DNA of 64,000 nt, taken from the NCBI GenBank assembly GCA_024233085.1, contig JACKQC010000003.1, positions 124,001 to 188,000 of the forward strand, read 5' to 3'. Within the stretch, counting starts at the first letter, position 1. Each line of letters begins with the position of its first letter. The translations under genes were made by a program, and so were the position numbers. This DNA is from Akkermansiaceae bacterium (GTDB lineage Bacteria; Verrucomicrobiota; Verrucomicrobiia; Verrucomicrobiales; DEV007). Positions 8,316 through 15,275 of the stretch are shown here, piece after piece. The notes beneath the pieces were generated by a model. That model was not told the origin of the DNA. It was given only the letters and a program-made list of their open reading frames with translations, and ran no database searches.

Positions 8316-9584
8316 TCAGGCCGCGTGAACGCGTTCCGCCGACACGCCGCGCAGCGCGAAGATTTTGAGCACGGTGTTTTCGATGAGGTTGCTGGGGCAG
8401 GAGGCGCCCGCCGTGATTCCCACCGTCACCGGTCCGTCGCCCAGCAGCGCCTTCGGGTAGGAGGTCACCTCCTCGGCCCGGTGCAGGTCGAAATGCAGGA
8501 CCTCCTCGAGGGACTTCAGGCAGGAGGCGCCGCGGATGAAAAAAGTCGGCAGGGCTTTCTCGCCGATCTCGACCAGATGCGAGGTGTTCGAGCTGTTGTA
8601 GCCGCCGACCACCAGCAGCATGTCCATGGGCTCGCCAAGCAGGTCGAACAGGGCGTCCTGCCGTTCCTGAGTCGCGCCGCAGATGGTGTCGAAGACCTGG
8701 AAATTCGTCTCGTCGCCCCCGTCGCGGTCCGCGATGGCGCGGCGGATACGATTCTGGATTTCCTCGGTCTCCGACTTCAACATCGTGGTCTGGTTGGCCA
8801 CCCCGACCCGGCGCAGATGCCGCGCGGGGTCGAATCCCTCCGAGTAGGCGCCGCCGAACCGTTCCAGAAAGGCGTCGGGATCGCCGCCGTTCCGGATGAA
8901 ATCGCACACGATCTCGGTGTCCTCCAGGGTGAGGATGATGAGATAGTGGCCCGCGCCGGACTTGCCCGCGGCCCGCGAGGCCGTGGCCCGCGTCTCCTCG
9001 TGCTTCGCCTTTCCGTGAATGATCGAGGTCACCCCGTCGCCGGCGTAGCTGCGCACCCGGCGCCAGACTTTCATCACGTCGCCGCAGGTGGTGTCCACGA
9101 CTTTGCAGCCGCGCTCGTCGAGCTTTTCCATGAAATCCAGCGGCGCGCCGAAAGCGGGCACGATCACGACATCGTCCCCGGTCAGGGTGTCGTACTGGGC
9201 GTCCATTTCCTTCCACGGCAGCGTCTCGATGTTCATTTCCCGAAGCTGGCGGTTGACCTCGGGATTGTGAATAATCTCCCCGATCAGGAAGATGCGGTTC
9301 TCCGGAAAGACCCGCCGCGAGGCATAGGCGAGGTCGATGGCCCGCTCGACGCCGTAGCAGAAACCGAACTGCTTCGCCAGCCGCACCCGCGTGTCGCCGA
9401 TGGTGAGACTGCCGCCCCGGGCGCGGATTTTCTCCACGATGAGGCTGCGGTAATGCTCCTCGACCTCCGCCTGGACACGCTCCATCACCTCCGGCGTCCG
9501 CACGTTGACGCGGAGCGGTTTTTCGGCGCGCGGGGCGGGCGCGACGGGCGACGGGGTTTCGCGGGGGTTGGCGGCCTGACTCAT
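8316..9584 (-). CDS. ispH: 4-hydroxy-3-methylbut-2-enyl diphosphate reductase
   Basis: 422 residues. Catalyses the last step of the MEP isoprenoid pathway, reducing HMBPP to IPP and DMAPP with a [4Fe-4S] cluster. Conserved cluster cysteines are visible as FCYGVERA (Cys76), TTCGDV (Cys167) and GASCPSN (Cys396). HNPEVNRQL and the active-site region VANQTTMLKSE also match. It is longer than the approximately 310-residue E. coli enzyme and matches the long cyanobacterial/plant-like form. Residues 1-30 are a low-complexity Pro/Ala-rich leader. No other MEP gene is in the window. Confidence 0.95.
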   Translation of the reverse strand: MSQAANPRETPSPVAPAPRAEKPLRVNVRTPEVMERVQAEVEEHYRSLIVEKIRARGGSLTIGDTRVRLAKQFGFCYGVERAIDLAYASRRVFPENRIFLIGEIIHNPEVNRQLREMNIETLPWKEMDAQYDTLTGDDVVIVPAFGAPLDFMEKLDERGCKVVDTTCGDVMKVWRRVRSYAGDGVTSIIHGKAKHEETRATASRAAGKSGAGHYLIILTLEDTEIVCDFIRNGGDPDAFLERFGGAYSEGFDPARHLRRVGVANQTTMLKSETEEIQNRIRRAIADRDGGDETNFQVFDTICGATQERQDALFDLLGEPMDMLLVVGGYNSSNTSHLVEIGEKALPTFFIRGASCLKSLEEVLHFDLHRAEEVTSYPKALLGDGPVTVGITAGASCPSNLIENTVLKIFALRGVSAERVHAA

Positions 9585-9653
9585 CGGATCGGTCGGCGCA
9601 GTATCGCCGCCCCCGGCGGGGGTGTCATCCCGGTTTTTCTTCGGCTCCGTCCG

Positions 9654-10310
9654 CTACCGGCCCGGCCCCATCAGCGCGTAAAACGCCCGCCGCGAGACCA
9701 TCCATGACCCGGGCGGATCGGGATCGGCGTAGTCGGTCGGGCGCGCGATGTTTCGGCCCAGCGTGGCGTCCTCCGGCTGACCCGGGGCGATCAAAACCGG
9801 CGTCCCCTCCCGGACGATCTGGAAAAATTGCGGCGCCACGCGGGGATGGACCCGCAGGCACCCGTGCGTGCGCGGCGTGGGCCAGACCGCGCCGGCGTGA
9901 AAGCCATACCCCGGCGAGAACTCCACCCAATACGGCAGCGGATAGCCCACGTAGTGCCAGCCCGAGGGCGTCTGGCCGCGAGTTCCGGGCCGGATCTCGC
10001 CGCCCCGCACATGAAATCCGTAGGTGCCCGAGCGTTTTTCCACGATCTTGTCGATGACGCGAAATCGACCCTGGGGCGTCTCGGCGCCGGGTTTCCCGAT
10101 CGCCACCGGGGTGATCATCAGGGGGCGATCCCCCTCGAGCACGTAGGCCGCGCGGTTCCGGAGACTGACCTTCACGACGACGTTTTCGGGGTTCTGAGGG
10201 GGCGAAATGAAGCCCGAAACCCCCTGTTTTCCGGAGTTCGAAGCGCAGCCCGAAAAAAAGATCGCGAAAGCAAAAAATGCGCAACAAGTTGATTTTAAGA
10301 TGGAAACCAT
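9654..10310 (-). CDS. L,D-transpeptidase (YkuD) lipoprotein
   Basis: 218 residues. The N-terminus has a hydrophobic stretch ending in lipobox FFSGC (Cys22), so it is a predicted lipoprotein. The YkuD catalytic signature is THGCLRVH, with nucleophile Cys151 and an upstream His in GYGFHAGAVWP. L,D-transpeptidases form 3-3 cross-links in peptidoglycan or attach proteins to it. The divergent neighbour at 10523 is also a predicted lipoprotein with a cysteine active site. Confidence 0.9.
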   Translation of the reverse strand: MVSILKSTCCAFFAFAIFFSGCASNSGKQGVSGFISPPQNPENVVVKVSLRNRAAYVLEGDRPLMITPVAIGKPGAETPQGRFRVIDKIVEKRSGTYGFHVRGGEIRPGTRGQTPSGWHYVGYPLPYWVEFSPGYGFHAGAVWPTPRTHGCLRVHPRVAPQFFQIVREGTPVLIAPGQPEDATLGRNIARPTDYADPDPPGSWMVSRRAFYALMGPGR

Positions 10311-10390
10311 AGCTCAAACGCGGAAAAACAGAAAAATCTGATTTTTTCTTCAAATTAATCGTTGACTCTCCTTAATAATTAAGCGAGACT

Positions 10391-10472
10391 TCGTCAGTTA
10401 CTTTCTCGGTAACTGTCTGTTTGTGTTTCGTGTTTCGGAATTACCCAGCCCCTCGGGGCTGGGTAATTTTTT
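10391..10472 (+). ncRNA. possible small RNA or attenuated leader
   Basis: A hairpin AGTTAC-loop-GTAACT (10396-10414) is followed by a strong intrinsic terminator (10439-10472). No plus-strand gene precedes this terminator for more than 3 kb, so it must end a short transcript or attenuate the gene starting at 10523. No convincing -10/-35 pair was found; TTGACT at 10362 is a weak candidate. Confidence 0.3.
10439..10472 (+). terminator. strong intrinsic terminator
   Basis: 14-bp perfect arms (AATTACCCAGCCCC / GGGGCTGGGTAATT) with a 2-nt loop, followed by a T-run on the plus strand. No T-run follows on the minus strand, so it works in the plus direction. Confidence 0.85.
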
Positions 10473-10522
10473 GCCCGCATTTCCCGCGGTTCGGGAGTAG
10501 TTTTTCCGCGAAACCGAACACG

Positions 10523-11185
10523 ATGTCAAAGTCCGCCTTTCGCCCGCGCCGGGTAATTTTCCTCGTCTGCCTGCCGGCGCTTCTCGCCGTCTCCTGCGTC
10601 ACGACCCCCAAGTCGACCGATTCCCGGGCCTTCAAAAACCGCTACGGCGACAGCTTTCGCTATTGCTCGGTCGAGGCGGTGCGCCAGTCGGAACAGCGGT
10701 CCTGCGGCGCCGCCGCGCTGGTCGGCGTGATGAACTACTGGAAGGCCGAGGGCGCCCCGGACCTGAAAGAAAAGGACATCGTCCGCCAGTATCCCGCCGC
10801 GTCGAAGGAAGGCTATCCGCTGCTCCAACTGCGGGAAATCGCGCTGCGCGAGCGATTCGCCGCCTTCGCCGTCTCGATGGATGGCGATCCGTGGAACAAG
10901 CTCGGCGAGCATCTCGACAACGGGCGTCCCGTGATTTGCGCCGTGCAACTGCCCCGCGGCCGCTATTGGGGCAGCTCGCTGCCGCTGGTCGAGACGCTCG
11001 ACCGCCGCACGGTCATGAGCACCGGGAACGAATGGAAATCCCACTACGTGGTCGCCATGGGACGCAACTACAAGGAGATCATCCTCATGGACCCCAAGTA
11101 CGGCATCGTGAAGCTGCCCCGGGAAAGTTTCGTGGAGTTCTGGCGGCTGGAGGGTTACGCGGCCCTCATCTGCTCGTCGATCTGA
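10523..11185 (+). CDS. C39-like cysteine peptidase lipoprotein
   Basis: 220 residues. The start at 10523 is chosen because it gives a proper signal: basic FRPRR, a hydrophobic core and lipobox LAVSC (Cys25). The papain-like C39 core shows RSCGAAALVGVMNYW (nucleophile Cys61), KSHYVVAMGRN (His174) and IILMDPKYG (Asp190). C39-type enzymes cleave double-glycine leaders or act as peptidoglycan or protein processing peptidases; here no transporter or peptide substrate gene is linked. A surface-anchored peptidase is the best reading. Confidence 0.85.
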   Translation: MSKSAFRPRRVIFLVCLPALLAVSCVTTPKSTDSRAFKNRYGDSFRYCSVEAVRQSEQRSCGAAALVGVMNYWKAEGAPDLKEKDIVRQYPAASKEGYPLLQLREIALRERFAAFAVSMDGDPWNKLGEHLDNGRPVICAVQLPRGRYWGSSLPLVETLDRRTVMSTGNEWKSHYVVAMGRNYKEIILMDPKYGIVKLPRESFVEFWRLEGYAALICSSI

Positions 11186-11230
11186 AATCGCACGCCGTTG
11201 GTTTTTTTAAAATTCCGGGAACGGGAAAGC

Positions 11231-11258
11231 TTGACATCGCTTTTCAAAACCGCATAAT
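11231..11258 (+). promoter_or_regulatory. consensus-like sigma-70 promoter
   Basis: TTGACA at 11231-11236 and CATAAT at 11253-11258 with a 16-bp spacer. The expected transcription start is about 4 nt before the ATG at 11269, implying a leaderless or near-leaderless message. Confidence 0.6.
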
Positions 11259-11268
11259 CGCCCGACTC

Positions 11269-11535
11269 ATGAAAACATTCGTCGCGATCCTTTCTCTCTT
11301 CGCCCTGATGAATCTCACCGTTGCGAAATACGCGACGGCAGGCGAAGTCGCCAAGAAACCGCTCAATCTTCAGGAGATGGTGGAGCTGAACAACGAGCAG
11401 GCCCAGGATTTCGAAGCCGTCAAAGACACCGAGGCGGGCATCGCCAACGGATACGGACTCTTCACCCTCGCCCTGGCCATCGGAGTCGGCTATCTGGTTT
11501 ACGACGAGATCCAGAAGGAAGACGAAAACAAGTGA
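11269..11535 (+). CDS. small secreted or membrane-anchored protein
   Basis: 88 residues starting MKTFVAILSLFALMNLTVA, a signal peptide or N-terminal anchor. The middle is polar and acidic (LNNEQAQDFEAVKDTEAG). The C-terminus has a hydrophobic stretch (YGLFTLALAIGVGYLVYDE) ending in charged QKEDENK. It has its own promoter (11231-11258) and terminator (11574-11609), so it is a single-gene unit with likely strong expression. No family recognised. Confidence 0.7.
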   Translation: MKTFVAILSLFALMNLTVAKYATAGEVAKKPLNLQEMVELNNEQAQDFEAVKDTEAGIANGYGLFTLALAIGVGYLVYDEIQKEDENK

Positions 11536-11573
11536 GGCGGCCGGACACCGTCCCTGCCCATTCCCTTTTCACG

Positions 11574-11609
11574 AAAAACCGGCGTCCCCTCGGGGATGGC
11601 CGGTTTTTT
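11574..11609. terminator. intrinsic terminator, bidirectional form
   Basis: Outer arms AAAAACCGGC / GCCGGTTTTT with inner CCCC/GGGG pairing. T-runs occur in both directions. It lies 39 bp after the small secreted protein gene. Confidence 0.85.
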
Positions 11610-11630
11610 CGCGGCTTGCGGTTTCCCAGT

Positions 11631-11667
11631 AAACAGGGTATGGTCCGCGACCCAACCCTGTTGGGTC
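11631..11667. repeat. CAACAGGG palindromic repeat, locus 3
   Basis: AAACAGGGTATGGTC at 11631-11645 faces GACCCAACCCTGTTGGGTC at 11649-11667. Intergenic, just after a terminator and about 95 bp before the ABC ATPase gene. The left unit shares the GTATGGTC variant with the two intragenic copies. Confidence 0.85.
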
Positions 11668-11760
11668 CGGCCCCGGAGGTTCGCCCCGCCTTGAAATAAC
11701 CGGATCCCGGGCGACGTATTCCTTCCTTTCCCGGTTTCCGGCCCCGTTTCCCCTCCTTCC

Positions 11761-12453
11761 ATGAGCGATCCCGCCCCCGCGCCGCCACGCACGCCCATCC
11801 TCCGGGCCGACAATGTGTTTCGAACCTTCCAGATCGGCGCCAACCGCATCGAGGTCCTGCGCGGGGTGACGCTTTCGGTCGAGCGGGGGGAGAGGCTGTT
11901 TCTCCGCGGCGCCTCGGGCGCGGGCAAGACCTCGCTGCTCTACACGCTCGCGGGCCTGGAACGGCCGAACGAGGGCGCGGTTTACTTCGATGGCGAGCCG
12001 CTCTACGGCCAGAGCCCGAACCGCCAGGCGCGCATCCGCAACCGGCGCATGGGCTACGTCTTTCAAAACTACTCGCTGCTGCCGGAGCTGACCGCCCTGG
12101 AAAACGTGCTGATGCCCTCGCTGATCGGCGGCGAACGCGACGCCGCCCGGGCGCGCGATCTGCTGGAGCGCGTGGGTCTCGGCGCGCGGGTCGCCCATCT
12201 CCCCAACGAAATGTCCGGCGGCGAACAGCAGCGCGTCGCCATCGCCCGCGCCCTGATGAACGATCCGGAGGTGATCTTCGCCGACGAACCGACCGGCAAC
12301 CTCGACTCGAAAACGGGCGGCGGCGTCATGGATCTCCTGCTCGGCGTCATCTCCGAGCAGCGCAAGACGCTGGTGGTCGTCACCCACGACTCCGCCCTCG
12401 CCGAAAGCGGCGACCGGCGCGTGGAACTGGCCGACGGCCGCTTGCGCGGTTGA
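11761..12453 (+). CDS. ABC transporter ATP-binding protein, LolD-like
   Basis: 230 residues, a single nucleotide-binding domain. Walker A GASGAGKTS (residues 50-58), Q-loop VFQNYSLLPELTALENV, signature MSGGEQQR (151-158), Walker B VIFADEPTGNLDS, and H-loop VVTHD. The layout and sequence match the MacB/LolD/FtsE branch, which energises lipoprotein release or peptide export. No permease is adjacent, so the substrate is not given by context. The start is preceded by a pyrimidine-rich tract (cccctccttcc) and not by a Shine-Dalgarno. Confidence 0.9.
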   Translation: MSDPAPAPPRTPILRADNVFRTFQIGANRIEVLRGVTLSVERGERLFLRGASGAGKTSLLYTLAGLERPNEGAVYFDGEPLYGQSPNRQARIRNRRMGYVFQNYSLLPELTALENVLMPSLIGGERDAARARDLLERVGLGARVAHLPNEMSGGEQQRVAIARALMNDPEVIFADEPTGNLDSKTGGGVMDLLLGVISEQRKTLVVVTHDSALAESGDRRVELADGRLRG

Positions 12454-12615
12454 CGCCCTCGCGGCTCGGAGCGAAATTCGCGGTTCGCGTCCGGCATCGC
12501 CCCGGCGCCGGCGGTCCGACTCCGTGGTTTTCCCGAATGGCCGCCGCCGTTTTCGATTCCGTTCGCCCCTCCTCCCCTTTCCTCCTCTAGAAAAACCGCC
12601 AGCCACTCCGCGCCC

Positions 12616-13527
12616 ATGAGCCAGCCCCTGAAAATCCACATCGACGGCCACCTGCACGACGAGGCGGAGGCGAAGATTTCGGTGTTTGACCATGGTCTGC
12701 TGTATGGCGACGGCGTTTTCGAGGGGATCCGGTTTTACTGCGGGCGGGTTTTCCGGCTCGATGAGCATATCGACCGGCTCTACGACTCGGCCAAGGCCAT
12801 CCACCTGAAGATCCCGATCTCCCGGCACGAGATGTCGCGGGCGGTGGTGGACACCATCCGGGCCAACGATCTCCGCGACGGCTACGTGCGCCTGGTGGTG
12901 ACGCGCGGCACGGGCACGCTGGGCCTGAGTCCCTATCGCTGCGAGCGGCCGTCGATCATCGTGATCGCCTCGACGATCTCGCTTTATCCCGAGGAGAAAT
13001 ACGAGCACGGACTCACGGTGGTGACCTGCTCGACACGGAGGCCCACGCACGCCTCGCTGAGCCCGTCGGTGAAATCGCTCAACTACCTGAGCAACGTGAT
13101 GGCGAAAATCGAGGCCATCGCCGCCGGCGCCGAGGAGGGCGTGATGCTCAACGAGGCCGGGCACGTCGCCGAGTGCACGGGCGACAACATCTTCGTCGCG
13201 AAAGACGGCAAACTGGCGACGCCGCCCGTTTCGGCCGGGATTCTCGACGGCATCACCCGCAAGGCGGTGATCGAGCTGGCCCGCGCCCGCGGCTACGAGC
13301 TGAGGGAGGTCGAGCTGACGCGCTACGAGATTTACACGGCCGACGAGGTTTTTCTCACCGGCACGGCGGCGGAGGTCGTGCCGGTGGCGAAGTACGACGA
13401 GCGTGTCATCGGCGACGGCACGCCGGGACCGATCACGCGGGAGTTGATGGCCGATTTTCGGAATCTCGCCCAGACGACCGGCACGCCGATTTACGAAACC
13501 GAAGCGGCGGCGGCCGCCGCCTCGTAA
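12616..13527 (+). CDS. ilvE: branched-chain amino acid aminotransferase
   Basis: 303 residues, class IV PLP-dependent aminotransferase. It interconverts Leu, Ile and Val with their 2-oxo acids using 2-oxoglutarate/glutamate. Key features: FDHGLLYGDGVFEGIRFY near the N-terminus, PLP Lys153 in SVKSLNYLSN, and the phosphate-binding loop FLTGTAAEVVPV. The length is typical (about 290-310). The sequence ends in an Ala-rich tail. D-amino-acid transaminase is the alternative within the fold, but the GVFEGIR and LNYLSN motifs favour IlvE. Confidence 0.93.
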   Translation: MSQPLKIHIDGHLHDEAEAKISVFDHGLLYGDGVFEGIRFYCGRVFRLDEHIDRLYDSAKAIHLKIPISRHEMSRAVVDTIRANDLRDGYVRLVVTRGTGTLGLSPYRCERPSIIVIASTISLYPEEKYEHGLTVVTCSTRRPTHASLSPSVKSLNYLSNVMAKIEAIAAGAEEGVMLNEAGHVAECTGDNIFVAKDGKLATPPVSAGILDGITRKAVIELARARGYELREVELTRYEIYTADEVFLTGTAAEVVPVAKYDERVIGDGTPGPITRELMADFRNLAQTTGTPIYETEAAAAAAS

Positions 13528-13638
13528 ACGGCGGGCGAAGGCGGTCCCGATTCGCGGAATCGCCCCCCGCGACGGGACCCGGCGGACGGGGCCAAGCGTA
13601 TGGAAATCTGAACCAGGGATCGACCCGATAGTTTCGAG

Positions 13639-14172
13639 ATGAAGTGTGACGTATGCCAGGAGGCGAAGGCCACCGTTTTCTTCAGCCAGTTGGTTGAAGG
13701 AAAGATGCAGAAGGTGAACCTGTGCCCGAGCTGCGCGGAGGACAAGGGGGTGACCGACCCCACCGGATTTTCGCTCGCCGATTCGCTGGAGGGCATGGGT
13801 GTCGAGGAAACCACCCCCACGGAAATCGCGCCGGGCGAGCTGGTCTGCGACGCCTGCGGTTTCACCCAGAGCGATTTCAAGAAAACGGGCCGCTTCGGCT
13901 GCGCGGAGTGTTACCGGGTCTTTCACGAGGGGCTCGAGGGCCTGCTCGAGGCGATGCACAAAAACACCGAGCACCGCGGGAAGATCCCCGCCCACTACGA
14001 GGCCACCCGGGCGCATCACGAACGGATGGAGGAACTGCGGGAGTGCCTCGAAACCGCCGTGCGCAACGAGGAATTCGAGGAGGCGGCCCGTCTCCGCGAC
14101 GAAATCGCCCGGCTCGGCGCCGAGAACGCCGCGGCCGAGACCTCCGGATCCGGCACCGAATCGAAGTCATGA
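13639..14172 (+). CDS. mcsA: McsA, activator of protein arginine kinase
   Basis: 177 residues. Zinc-binding cysteine pairs occur at 3/6 (CDVC), 29/32 (CPSC), 70/73 (CDAC) and 88/91 (CAEC). The C-terminus carries a UVR motif (LETAVRNEEFEEAARLRDEI). In Firmicutes McsA stimulates McsB, which marks proteins with phospho-arginine for ClpCP. The stop overlaps the mcsB start by ATGA, and mcsB then overlaps clpC, so the three are translationally coupled. Confidence 0.93.
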   Translation: MKCDVCQEAKATVFFSQLVEGKMQKVNLCPSCAEDKGVTDPTGFSLADSLEGMGVEETTPTEIAPGELVCDACGFTQSDFKKTGRFGCAECYRVFHEGLEGLLEAMHKNTEHRGKIPAHYEATRAHHERMEELRECLETAVRNEEFEEAARLRDEIARLGAENAAAETSGSGTESKS

Positions 14173-15275
14173 TGCGCTTTTCCACCCTCCTGCGAAAGCC
14201 GGCCGAGTGGATGCGCACGGCCGGTCCGCACAACGACATCGTGATGACCAGCCGCATCCGGCTGGCGCGCAATCTTCAGGGATTCGCCTTTCCCGGCTGG
14301 GCCAAGAAAGAGGAGCGCCTCTCGCTGATGCAAAAGGTCAGACCCGAGATCGAGGAGATCGCGGAGATGAAGGAGGCCTTTTCCGAGGAGATGATGGACC
14401 TCTCCCCCATCGAGAAGCAGGTGCTGGTCGAGCGCCATCTCATCAGCCGCGAACACGCGGCCAAGGGCGCCGGCTGCGCGACGGTGATGAACCGCAAGCA
14501 GACCGTCAGCATCATGATCAACGAGGAGGATCATCTCCGGATGCAGTCCATCCGCCCCGGCCTCCAGTTGCTCGCCGCCCACGAGACGCTGGACCGTCTC
14601 GACACCGAGCTGGAGGAACGGCTGCCCTACGCCTTCGACCGTCGCTATGGCTACCTCACCGCCTGTCCGACCAATCTCGGCACCGGCATGCGGGCCTCCG
14701 CGATGCTCCATCTCCCCGGCCTGGTCCTCAGCGACCAGATCAACCAGACCATCCAGGCCGCGAACAAGATCGGCCTCGCCGTCCGCGGCCTCTACGGCGA
14801 GGGCACCGAGGCGCTGGCGAATCTCTTCCAGGTGTCCAACCAGACCACCCTCGGCACCAGCGAGACCCAGATCATCGAACACCTCGACCGCGTCATCCAC
14901 CAGATGATCGAGAACGAGGAAAACGCCCGCTTCAAGCTCATCGAGGAAAAACCCGTGATGTTGCAGGACCAGATCGGCCGCGCCTTCGCGATCCTGCGCT
15001 ACTCGCACATCATCCCCTCCAAGGAGGCGCTCAATCTGCTCTCGCTGATCCGGCTCGGGATCGACCTGGAAATCTTCGACTCCGACGAGCGCGAAGTCGT
15101 CAACGTCCTGCTCACGGAAATCCAGCCGGCCCATCTCCAGATCGAGGCCAAGAGAAAACTCAACGCCGAGGAACGGGATGTCTTGCGCGCGGACATCATT
15201 CGTAGGAACTTAATCCGCCTGACGGAACCCGATTTCAGTGGTATTCTTGAAAACCGGGAGAACGATGATGAATAA
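14169..15275 (+). CDS. mcsB: protein arginine kinase McsB
   Basis: 368 residues, phosphagen-kinase fold. It phosphorylates arginine residues in proteins. ATP-site features include SRIRLARN, the block SIMINEEDHLRMQ, TACPTNLGTGMRAS around the catalytic region, and GLYGEGTEALANLFQVSNQTTLG. The C-terminal GISHxD-type region is not obvious, as in McsB proteins compared with creatine kinases. Overlaps mcsA by 4 nt and clpC by 8 nt. Confidence 0.95.
   Translation: MMRFSTLLRKPAEWMRTAGPHNDIVMTSRIRLARNLQGFAFPGWAKKEERLSLMQKVRPEIEEIAEMKEAFSEEMMDLSPIEKQVLVERHLISREHAAKGAGCATVMNRKQTVSIMINEEDHLRMQSIRPGLQLLAAHETLDRLDTELEERLPYAFDRRYGYLTACPTNLGTGMRASAMLHLPGLVLSDQINQTIQAANKIGLAVRGLYGEGTEALANLFQVSNQTTLGTSETQIIEHLDRVIHQMIENEENARFKLIEEKPVMLQDQIGRAFAILRYSHIIPSKEALNLLSLIRLGIDLEIFDSDEREVVNVLLTEIQPAHLQIEAKRKLNAEERDVLRADIIRRNLIRLTEPDFSGILENRENDDE

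Noticed and set aside
10421..10522. Longer N-terminus for the C39-like lipoprotein
   Set aside because: It would read through the terminator hairpin and bury the lipoprotein signal; the ATG at 10523 gives a normal lipobox.
12454..12615. Regulatory RNA between the LolD-like gene and ilvE
   Set aside because: GC-rich but without a strong hairpin or terminator; nothing supportable seen.
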